Source of the DNA: Streptomyces djakartensis
GTDB taxonomy: Bacteria > Actinomycetota > Actinomycetes > Streptomycetales > Streptomycetaceae
Assembly (NCBI RefSeq): GCF_014651075.1
Contig: NZ_BMWE01000016.1
Span: forward strand, 1 to 64,000
Length of the DNA stretch: 64,000 bases
Direction: 5' to 3'
Both the position numbers and the translations under genes were made by a program. The notes below the pieces were generated by a model that saw nothing but the letters and a program-made list of their open reading frames with translations, made no database searches and was not told the origin of the DNA. This document shows, in pieces, positions 9,001-16,800 of this stretch. The stretch's first letter is position 1; every line of letters begins with the position of its first letter.

Positions 9001-10863
9001 GTCGACCGCAAGGCGCTGCCCGCGCCGGAGTCCTCCGGCGCGCCGGCGGGCCGGCCGCCCGCCACCGCACGGGAGCGCCTGCTGTGCGACATCTTCGCCG
9101 ACGTACTCGGCCTGCCGGCCGTCGGAGTCGACGACAACTTCTTCGACATCGGCGGCGACAGCATCGTCTCCATCCAGGTGGTCAGCAAGGCTCGCGCCGC
9201 CGGGATCGCACTCGCCCCCCAGGACGTGTTCCAGCACCGGACCGTCGCGGAACTGGCCGCGGCCGCCGGAACGCTCGGCGGGGAGCCGGCCGAGGCCGAG
9301 GCACCGCAGGCGGGCATCGGCACGGTGCCCCTGACACCGGCCCTCCACGCGCTGCGGGAGCGGGACCCCGATCCCGGCACCCGGTACGAGGCGGTGACCG
9401 TGGAGGTCCCGGCCGGGCTGGACGCGGAGCGGCTCGAAGCGGCCCTCCAAGCGGTCCTGGACCATCACGACGCGCTGCGCACGCGCCTGACCCGTGTCCC
9501 CGGCGAGGCCCCGCGGACGGGCCCGGACGAGTGGCTGCTGGAGGTGACGCCGCCCGGCACGGTCCGGGCCGGGGACCGCCTGCACCGGGTCACCGCCGCC
9601 GCGAGCGAGGACCTGACCGCAGCGGAGGAGCGGGCGGCGTCGGCCCGCCTCGCGCCGGAGTCCGGGGTGGTGGTCCAGGCGGTCTGGTTCGACGCCGGCC
9701 GCGGCCGGCCCGGGCGGCTGCTGCTGGTGCTGCACCGCCTCGTCACGGATCCGGAGTCCTGGCGGATCCTGCTGCAGGACATCGCCACCGCCTGCGCGGC
9801 GTCCGCCGAGGACCGCCGCCCGGAACTCCCCGCGGTCGGCACGTCGTTCCGGCGATGGGCCCAGCACCTGCGCGCCCAGGCGCAGGACGCGCGGCGGGTC
9901 GAGGAGCTTGCGCGCTGGACCGGCATCCTCACCGAGCCGGACGGGTCCCATGACCCCGGCCCCGAGCCGGACGAGCCGGGGCGGGACACCGGCGTTCGGC
10001 CGGTGGAGAGCTCCGGGGACACGGCGGCCGGGGCCGGCACGCTGACGATCACCCTGTCCGCCGAGCGCACCGAGGCGCTGCTCACCACCGTTCCGGCCGC
10101 TTTCCACGCCGACGCCGAGGACGTGCTGTTGACCGCGTTCGCGCTGGCGTTGGCCGACTGGCGGCGCCACCGGGGATCCGGCCGGCCGAGTGGCACGGAC
10201 ACCCCGGCGAGTGGCACGGACACCCCCGGCATCAGGAGCGACTCCGTGCTGATCGACGTACGGCGGCCCGGCCGGACCGGCATCGCCGAAGGCGTCGACC
10301 TGTCCCGCACCGTGGGCTGCTTCACGGCCGTGCATCCGGTCCGCCTGGACCTGGGCGGCGTGGAGTGGAACGAGCTGTGGAACGGCGGGCACGCCGTCGG
10401 CACGGCGCTGAAGCGGGTCAAGGAGGAACTGAGGTCCCTGCCGGACGGCGGCCTGGGATTCGGCCTGCTGCGCCACCTCAACCCCGAAACCGCCCCAGTC
10501 CTCGCCGTCCGGCCCTCGCCGCAGGCCGCGTTCCACTACCTGGGGCGGCTGCCGCAGACACCCACCGGCTCCTGGCCGGGCGAGCCCGGCATGCCGCCGG
10601 AGTACCGGATCGAGGTCAGAGCGGCAGCCGTGGAGCATCCGGACGGCCCGCGGCTGACCGCCACCTGGTGCCGGCCGCCGGCCCGGTTCACCGAGGCCGA
10701 CCTGCGGCACCTGGCCGGCACCTGGGCGCGCGTACTGGAAGCGCTGGCCGCCCACGCCACCCGGCCCGACGCCGGTGGCCGTACCCCGTCCGACGTACCG
10801 CTGGTCCGGCTGAGCCAGGACAAGCTCGAACAGCTCGAGGCCGCATGGAGGAGAAAACGATGA
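1..10863 (+). CDS. Non-ribosomal peptide synthetase, 5' truncated by window: (A)-PCP / C-A-MT-PCP / C-A-MT-PCP-E
   Basis: The reading frame is open from base 1, so the true start lies upstream. Domains by nucleotide: end of an A domain (1-230), PCP (260-470, LGGHSLLATR), C (520-1830, HHIAGDG), A (1930-3240) interrupted by an N-methyltransferase (about 3300-4060, LEIGVGSG) before its last motif, PCP (4680-4870), C (4950-6290, HHIAGDG), A (6350-7700) with a second methyltransferase (about 7780-8470, LEIGVGRG), PCP (9060-9260, IGGDSIVSI), and a terminal epimerase-like domain (9310-10850). Pocket residues aligned by eye to GrsA give D-L-T-K-V-G-E-V-G for the second A domain (asparagine-like) and D-A-W-T-V-A-A-V-C for the third (phenylalanine-like). 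The epimerase domain has lost key residues: its core motif reads HRxxxDP and the usual EGHGR segment reads RRPGR. The stop overlaps the next gene as ATGA. Confidence 0.96.
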   Translation, partial: DVAHAVAVVREDRPGDQRLVAYVVAAPGAVPDPAGLRAYAARVLPEPMIPSVVVPLDALPLTPSGKLARRDLPAPEADAPAVGRAPRTAAEEILAGLFAEVLGVPGVGVDDGFFDLGGHSLLATRLISRIRAVLGMELSVRDLFEAPTVAGLAARIDVGGEERPALRAAAHRPDVLPLSFAQRRLWFLHKLEGPSPTYNMPFALRLSGDLDTGALHAALNDVVARHETLRTVFPEIGGEPRQVILGPGEAEVELPVHQIDEDGLTGALAAAAGHRFDLTTEPPLRAFLFALGPDEHVLLLVIHHIAGDGWSNAPFARDLSVAYTARCSGQAPQWAPLPVQYADYALWQRGLLGSEDDPDSLISAQIAHWERTLGGLPEQLDLPTDRPRPAVASHRGGRVLFTLDAGLHLRLAELARERGATLFMVLQAGLATLLSRLSGGTDIPIGSAIAGRTDEALDNLVGFFVNTLALRLDTSGDPSFAGLLERVRETDLAAYANQDVPFEQLVELLNPVRSAARHPLFQVMLTLQNNADPEFAMPGLRVTPGIAEVGAAKFDLLFSLTDRYTEDGGPDRVDGVLEYSADLFDHGTAETLAARFVRLLETAATGPDRPISSLDITDAAERERLLVTWNGTETEFPLTLLPEAFEAQAALTPHAVAVTDGGTDLSYRELNARANRLAHLLIGRGIGPEQVVAVALPRSADLVVALLAVAKAGAAYLPVDPAHPAARLRYVLADARAACGLTLSTLAADLPETGLNWLAVDDPEVARAAEEQPEHDPSDADRETGLRPAHPAYVIYTSGSTGRPKGVLVEHRALAAYLDFARRAYPGTAGTALLHSPVSFDLTVTALFASLTAGGRVLVGDLSDGSPVPGPYTFLKATPSHLALLGASPGQEAAVADLVVGGEQLTGDLLASWRRSHPQATVVNEYGPTEATVGCITFRVRPGTAIADGPVPVGRPVPNMRAYVLDAGMRLVPPGATGELYLAGAQLARGYLNRPGLTAERFVADPFGGPGARMYRTGDLARWTRGGDLVFIGRADEQVKVRGYRIEPAEIEATLSRHEAVAQAAVVAREEEPSGTHLVAYVVPSADGLRSGEAARAQLGDWQEVYDSLYGTERAAAEPAPFGEDFAGWTSSYDGEPIPVEQMRQWRDATVARIRELRPRRVLEIGVGSGLLLSQLAPDCEAYWGIDISADAIERLRAQVAERALAERVELRVQPATDADGLPAGYFDTVVINSVAQYFPDAGHLTDVIGTALERLAPGGALFLGDVRDLRTLRCLHTAVQLRRATPSADIAVVRRAVEQAVLLEKELLLDPAFFTAFAGRRDDIAGVDLQVKRGAYVNELNRYRYDVVLHKRPTAGLRHLEAVPELRWGHDVTGLEALERNLAENRVPALRVTGVPDERVADEAAALRALDEGRPLPELLALLGAAERSSAPRLGPDDFCELGERAGYRVAVTRSGGDAESLDVLFVDPAATALDGVHRPAPSAAPPAALANDPAAARQRAELVAALTTSLREQLPEYMVPAAVVILDDLPLTAHGKLDRAALPAPYLGSPAGSRRPATPREQVLCDLFAQVLGVAAVGVDDNFFTLGGHSLLATRLISRIRAALGAELAVRTVFEAPTVAGIAERLGDAEAHQDEVRPALRPVPRPDAVPLSFAQQRLWFLHRLEGPSATYNMPIALRLRGEVDQRALRAALADVAARHESLRTVFPAAGGVPRQLVLGAADARPELIVRHLEETGLRAAVREAARYPFDLAVDLPLRAELLVLGEREHVLVVLVHHIAGDGWSMAPLSRDLATAYAARRRGEAPSWAPLPVQYVDYTLWQRALLGDENDPDSLLARQVAHWAETLTDLPEQLVLPADRPRPAVSTYRGEMFGFDLSPELHRRLAGLARVEEASLYMVLHAGLAALLTRLGAGTDLPIGSGIAGRRDEALDDAIGLFVNTLVMRTDTSGDPTFSELLRRVRETALTAYSHQDVPFEHLVEALNPVRSPNRHPLFQVALVLQNTPAAGLALADVDVTPEPASSGTSRFDLFFSVTERPAPSGAAAGSFGGVRATVEYSTDLFDRQTIEAMAARWIRLLEAVTADPARPIGQADLLTPAERTRMLGAPDDRIAPACLPALFEAQAARTPDAAAVIAEDLTLSYAELNARANRLAHLLISRGIGPEQTVALAFPRSADLIVAVLATLKAGAAYLPLDLGYPAERLAFMLGDARPSLLLTGGTGGAEVPGATGLPRLDLDAGPQVTADLAARAGTDPDDADRVRPLAPADPAYVLYTSGSTGRPKGVVVTHAGAAGLVATQTEAFGAGPGSRVLQFASPSFDAAFWELCMALLTGAALVVAPAERLLPGPDLAALAAEHRVTHLTVPPVALGVMTPDQLPTVTTLVVAGEACPPETVAAWSRGRRMVNAYGPTESTVCGTMSRPLTGEGGVPPIGTPILGTRAYVLDAGLRPVPPGVVGELYLAGAGLARGYLGRPGLTAERFLACPFAEPGTRMYRTGDLARWNSDGDLEFAGRADQQVKVRGHRIELGEVESAMAAHPGVGQAVAVARQDGPGGNRLVGYVVPAKDTAETADGARATDTGGAPNGSDRVLGEWRQLYDTLYGESELAPFGEDFTGWNSSYDGQPIPEAEMRQWRDATVTRIRELRPGRILEIGVGRGLILSQLAADCDEYWGTDLSAAVIESLAAQVADEPALADKVVLRAQPADDPTGLPEGFFDTVVLNSVAQYFPDAGYLTEVIGNAMRLLAPGGALFLGDIRNLRLLPMLQAATGNAGQERELLVDPDFFPALAGVVPEVGAVDIRLKRGRYHNELSRYRYDVVLHRTPLASPPRPFGDAPAVRWPELAGGVEELAALLDEDRPDRLRVTGIPNARLAGEAAAAPVAAVDPEVLCALGERLGLWVAVTWSGTEGEDCFDALFADAGDGADARDDGGPAVTGGYLPVVPAVADRSSLRAFTNDPAAMTAPVALGTSVRARLRQKLPEYLVPSAVVTLDALPLTPNGKVDRKALPAPESSGAPAGRPPATARERLLCDIFADVLGLPAVGVDDNFFDIGGDSIVSIQVVSKARAAGIALAPQDVFQHRTVAELAAAAGTLGGEPAEAEAPQAGIGTVPLTPALHALRERDPDPGTRYEAVTVEVPAGLDAERLEAALQAVLDHHDALRTRLTRVPGEAPRTGPDEWLLEVTPPGTVRAGDRLHRVTAAASEDLTAAEERAASARLAPESGVVVQAVWFDAGRGRPGRLLLVLHRLVTDPESWRILLQDIATACAASAEDRRPELPAVGTSFRRWAQHLRAQAQDARRVEELARWTGILTEPDGSHDPGPEPDEPGRDTGVRPVESSGDTAAGAGTLTITLSAERTEALLTTVPAAFHADAEDVLLTAFALALADWRRHRGSGRPSGTDTPASGTDTPGIRSDSVLIDVRRPGRTGIAEGVDLSRTVGCFTAVHPVRLDLGGVEWNELWNGGHAVGTALKRVKEELRSLPDGGLGFGLLRHLNPETAPVLAVRPSPQAAFHYLGRLPQTPTGSWPGEPGMPPEYRIEVRAAAVEHPDGPRLTATWCRPPARFTEADLRHLAGTWARVLEALAAHATRPDAGGRTPSDVPLVRLSQDKLEQLEAAWRRKR
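10188..10229 (+). repeat. Tandem 18-24 bp duplication inside the epimerase-like domain
   Basis: A short segment encoding SGTDTP occurs twice in a row (about 10188-10229), lengthening a loop in the degenerate E domain of the first NRPS. It keeps the reading frame and looks like a replication-slippage duplication in a region under weak constraint. Confidence 0.6.
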
Positions 10864-13800
10864 CGCAGGCGGACGTACAGGCGGAACTGGAGGACATCCT
10901 GCCGCTGGCGCCACTGCAGGAAGGGCTGCTGTTCCACGCGCTCTACGACGAGGCGGCGCTCGACCTCTACACCCTGCAGATGGCCTTCGACCTGGAGGGC
11001 GCCCTCGACGCCGAGGCGCTGCGCGCCGCCGCGCGCGCCCTGCTGCGGCGCCATGCGAGCCTCCGGGCCGGTTTCTGGCACGAGGACCTGGACGAGCCGG
11101 TGCAGATCATCCCGCGCGAGGTGGCGCTGCCCTGGGAGGACGCCGACCTCAGTGCGGTGGATCCCGCCGAGCGGGAGGCCGAGGCGGAGCGGATCGCGGT
11201 GGCGGACAGGGTCCGCCGCTTCGACCCGGCCCGACCGCCGCTGCTGCGGTTCACGCTCATCCGGCTCGGGCAGGCGCGGTACCGGTTCCTCCTCACCGCC
11301 CATCACCTGGTGCTGGACGGGTGGTCCGTGCAGTTGCTGCTGGACGAGCTGTTCCAGCTCTACACGCGGGGCGGCCGGGAGGACGCGATGCCCCCGGCGG
11401 CCCGGTACCGCGACTACCTGGCCTGGCTGGCCGGCCAGGACCGGGCGGCAGCCGAGGACGTCTGGCGCGAAGTGCTGAAGGGCGTCGACGAGCCCACCCG
11501 GGTCGCCCCCTCGGACCCGTCCCGGGCGCCGGAACTGCCCGGCCAGGTTCTCCGCGACCTGCCGAGCGACCTCGCCGCCGCGCTGGACGGCCTCGCCCGG
11601 CGCGAGGGCCTGACCCTGAACACGGTGTTCCTGGGCGCCTGGGCGATCGTGCTCGGCCAGCTGACCGGCCGGGACGACGTGGTGTTCGGCACCACGGTGT
11701 CCGGGCGCCCGCCCCAGGTGCCCGGAGCCGAGAAGATGATCGGCCTGTTCGCCAACACGCTGCCGGTCCGCGTCCGCCTCGACCCGGCGGAGCCGCTGAC
11801 CGGCATGCTGACCCGACTGCAGCAGGACCAGACCCGCCTGATGGCCTGTCAGCACGTGGGTCTTGCCGGCATCCAGCGCACCCTGGACTCCGGTGAACTC
11901 TTCGACACGGCGACCGTGTTCGAGAACCTCCCGGCCGGCGAGAGCGAACTGGCCGCCGCAGCGCACGGCAGCGGACTGCGGGTGACCGCGAGCCGGAGCC
12001 ACGGCGTCACCCACTACCCGCTCAACTTCATGGTGATGCCCGGCAGGCCGCTGCGGCTGCGCCTCGACCACCAGAGCGACCTGTTCGGCCGCGAAGCCGC
12101 GGAGGCGATCATGGGCCGGGTGGTCCGGGTCCTCCAGGCCGCCGTCGCTGACCCGGGCCGACGGATCGGCGCCCTGGACATCCTGACGCCGGACGAGCGG
12201 GCCCAGGTGCTGGTGGAGTGGAACGGTACGCCGGGTGAGCCGCCGTCGGTGCTGGTGCCCGAGGCCTTCGAAGCACAGGCTGCGCGGACTCCGGAGGCGG
12301 TGGCCGTGGCCGCCGGCGGGACGGAGTGGACGTTCGCGGAACTGAACGCCCGGGCGGACACGCTCGCGCGGCGCCTGGCCGGCCACGGTGTCGGGCCGGA
12401 CACGCTGGTCGGACTGTGCGTGCGCAGGTCGGCCGGGATGATCGCGGCCGTCCTGGCCGTGTGGAAGGCCGGCGGGGTGTGTGTGCCGCTCGACCCCGGC
12501 TACCCCGCGGAGCGGCTGTCGCTCATGCTCGCCGACGCGTCCGTGCCCGTGGTGGTGACCGAGCGGGCACTGGCCGGACTCCTGCCCCGGAGCCGGGCCG
12601 CCCTGGTGCTGCTGGACAGGGACGATCTGCCCGACACGGACGTGGACGCCGGCGTGCCGCCGAACGCGTGCGCGCAACTGCCGGCGGTACGCGCGGACCA
12701 CGCCGCGTACGTCGTGTACACGTCCGGGTCGACGGGCGTGCCGAAGGGTGTGGTCGTGACGCACCAGGGGCTGGCCAACCTGTTCGCCAGCCACCGCGAC
12801 CGGGTGTTCGCCCCGGCCGCGGCCGCGGTGGAAGGGCGCCGGCTGCGGGTGGCGCACACCGCGTCGCTGTCCTTCGACGCGAGCATGGGGCAGCTCCTGG
12901 GCCTCGTCGCCGGACACGAACTGCACGTCGTGGACGACGACACCCGCCGCGACGCCGTCGCCCTCCTGGAATACGTACGCGACCGGGGCGTCGACTACCT
13001 CGGGATCACACCGTCGCTGCTGAGCGAACTGGCCGGGCTGGGAATGCTGGACGGCCCCGGCCACCGGCCGGGCGTGATCCTGCTCGGCGCGGAGGCCACG
13101 GGAGCCGCGCTGTGGGAGACACTGCGCGCGTACCCGGGCACCGAGGTGCACAACTACTACGCGCCGAGCGAGTGCACGGTGGACGCCGTCGGGGCCCGGG
13201 TGCGCGACAGCGACCGGCCGGTGATCGGCCGGCCGATCCAGAACATGCGGGTCTACGTGCTCGACGCACGGCTGCGCCCGGTACCTCCCGGCGTGGTGGG
13301 GGAGGTCTACCTCTCCGGCGTCCAGCTCGCCCGCGGCTACCTGAACCGGCCCGGCCTGACCGCGGAGCGCTTCGTCGCGGACCCGTTCGGCGGGCCGGCA
13401 GCCAGGATGTACCGGACCGGTGACCTGGCCCGCTGGACGACCGCCGGACTGCTGGAGTTCGCCGGGCGCGCGGACGAGCAGGTGAAGCTGCGCGGATTCC
13501 GTATCGAGCTCGGCGAGGTCGAGGCGGCGCTCGCCCGGCACGCCGCGGTCACGCACGCGGTCGCGACGGTGCGTGAGGACCGGCCCGGCGACCAGCGCCT
13601 GACCGCCTACGTGGTGCCCGCGCCCGGCGGCAGCGTGCACCCGGGCGAACTCCGGGAGCACCTCGCCGGGACGCTGCCCGAGTTCATGGTTCCGGCCGCG
13701 ATCGTCGTCCTCGACGCGCTGCCGCTCACCCCCAGCGGGAAACTGGCCCGCCGCGAACTCCCGGCCCCGGGGCCCGGCCTCCACGGGGCCGCGGGCCGGG

Positions 13801-16800
13801 AGCCGCGCAGCCAGGCGGAGGAGATCCTGTGCGGCCTGTTCGCCGAGGCGCTCGGGATCGCGCGAGCCGGAATCGACGACGACTTCTTCGCTCTGGGCGG
13901 GCACTCGCTGCTCGCGACCCGGCTGGTGTCACGCATCCGCGCGGTGCTCGGCGCCGAACTCGCCGTACGGGACGTGTTCGAGGCCCCGACCGTCGCCGGA
14001 CTCGCGGGCCGGCTCGACGCGTCGCGCGCGGGCGCCCGGCGACGGCCGCCGCTGCGCTCCGTGGGTGAGCGGCCGGACGACCTGCCGCTGTCGTTCGCCC
14101 AGCAGCGCCTGTGGTTCCTGCACCGGCTGGAGGGCCCGTCGGCCACCTACAACATGCCGTTCGCCCTGCGCCTGACCGGGAACCTCGACGTCTCGGCGCT
14201 GCGCGCCGCCCTGGGCGACGTGGTGGCCCGGCACGAGGCGCTGCGTACGGTCTACCCGGACGCCGGGGGCACGCCGCGCCAGCGCGTCCTCGCCCCCGCC
14301 GACGCGGCCGTCGAACTGCCCGTGCAGCCGGTCGACGAGACCGGCCTCGCCGCGGCGATCGCGGCCGCCGCGGCCCACCGGTTCGATCTCACGGCCGAAC
14401 CACCCCTGCACGCCGTGCTGTTCGCCCTCGGCCCGGACGAGCACGTCCTGCTGCTCGTGCTCCACCACATCGCCGGGGACGGCTCGTCCAACCGCCCGTT
14501 CGTCCGCGACCTCTCCGACGCCTACGCCGCGCGGCGCGCGGGCCGCGCCCCGTCCTGGGCGCCGCTTGCCGTTCAGTACGCCGACTACACCCTGTGGCAG
14601 CGGCGGTTCCTCGGCGCCCAGGGCGACCCGGACAGTGTGCTCTCCCGCCAGGTGGAGTACTGGCGGGAGACCCTGAAGGGGCTGCCGGCCGAGCTGGAGC
14701 TGCGACGGGACCGGCCCCGCCCGGACGTGGCCGGCCACCGGGGTGCCACGGTGCCGCTGCGCCTGGGTGCGGACGTCCACGCGCGGCTCGCCGGGCTGGC
14801 CCGGGCGGGCAACGCCAGTCTGTTCATGGTCGTCCAGGCGGCCCTGGGGGCGCTGCTCACCCGGGAGGGCGCGGGCACCGACATCCCGATCGGCACGCCG
14901 ATCGCGGGGCGCACCGAGGACGCGCTCGACGATCTCGTCGGATGCTTCGTCAACACGCTGGTGATGCGCACCGACACCAGTGGGAACCCGAGCTTCGTGG
15001 ACCTGCTCGGCCGGGTCCGCGAGGCCGGCCTGGCCGCACACGCGAACCAGGACGTGCCCTTCGAGCATCTGGTCGAGGTGCTCAAACCGGCCCGCTCGGC
15101 GGCCCGGCACCCGCTCTTCCAGGTGATGCTGACCGTCCATCACGCCGAGGACCTCGCCGTGGATCTGAGCGGCCTGCACTGCCGCGCCGAGGAGGTGGAG
15201 TCGCAGTCGGCCAAGTTCGACCTGCTGTTCCGGCTCGCCGAGCGGCACACCGCGGACGGCCTGCCCGGCGGCCTGGAGGGCGGCGTCGAGTACAGCACGG
15301 ACCTGTTCGACCGGCAGACGGTGGAGGACCTGGTGACCAGGTTCGAGCGTCTGCTGGACGCCGTGACCGCCGACCCGGACGAGCGGATCTGGCGGCTCGA
15401 CACCCTCGCGCCCGCGGAGTGTGAGCGGGTCCTGCGGGCGTGGAACGACACCGCGCGGCCCCTGTCCCCGCTGACGTTGCCGGAGCTGTTCGAGGCGCAG
15501 GTGGCCCGCACACCGGACGCACCCGCCCTGGCCGCAGCCGGTGTCAGCCTGTCCTACGCCGAACTGAACGCGCGGGCGAACCGGCTCGCCCACGCCCTGA
15601 TCGGGCGCGGCGCCGGACCGGAGCGGGTCGTGGCCGTCGCCCTGCCACGCTCGGCCGAACTGGCCGTGGCGCTGCTGGCCGTGCTCAAGTCCGGCGCGGC
15701 CTATCTGCCCATCGACACGAACCATCCGGCCGAGCGGATTCGCACCGTGCTCGACGACGCCCGGCCGGTCTGCGTCCTCGACGACCCGGACCAGGTACGG
15801 AACCCCGGCGACCAGCCGGACACGGATCCGGGCGATACCGCCCGCGCCACGCGGCTGACGCCGACGCACCCCGCGTACGTGCTCTACACGTCCGGCTCCA
15901 CCGGCACGCCCAAGGGAGTGGTCGTCCCGCACGCCGCCGTGGTCAACCGGCTGCTCGGCATACAGGCCGAGTACGGACTGGAGCCCTCCGACATCGTGCT
16001 GTACAAGGCGCCGACGGCGTTCGACGCGTCCGTGTGGGAGTTCTTCTGGCCCCTGACCACCGGCGCCCGGATCGTGGTCGCCGAACCCGAGGGACACCGC
16101 GACCCGGTGTACCTGGCCGCGGTGATCCGCGAGCACGCGGTGACGACCGTGCACTTCGTGCCGTCGATGCTGCGAGTCTTCCTGGACGAACCCGCCGCGG
16201 CCGGCTGCACCAGCCTGCGCCGGGTCCTGACCGGCGGTGAACCCCTTCCGGCGGACCTGCGGGACCGCACCCTGAACGTGCTGGACGTGGCCCTGCATCA
16301 TCTGTACGGCCCGACGGAGACCGCCATCCACGCGACCTCCTGGACCTGCGAGCGTGAGCCGGCCACCGGATCGGACGCGGCCGGCCGCCCGGTGCCGATC
16401 GGCCGGCCCGTCACCAACGTGCGCGCCTACGTGCTGGACGCGGGACTCGGCCCGGTGCCGCCGGGCACGGTGGGGGAGGTCTACCTGGCCGGCGTCCAGC
16501 TCGCCCGCGGCTATCTGAACCGGCGCGACCTCACGGCGGAGCGGTTCGTCGCCTGCCCCTTCGGCGCCCCGGGGGAGCGGATGTACCGGACCGGGGACCT
16601 CGCGCTGTGGACCGCGGACGGCGTGCTGCGCTTCGTCGGCCGTGCGGACGACCAGGTGAAGCTGCGCGGGTTCCGCATCGAGCTCGGTGAGGTCGAGGCG
16701 GTACTGGCCCGGCACGAGACGGTCGCGCGGGCAGCGGCGGTGGTACGCGAGGACGAGCCGGGACGGCGCCGGCTGGTGGCGTACGTGGTCGCGGCGCCGG

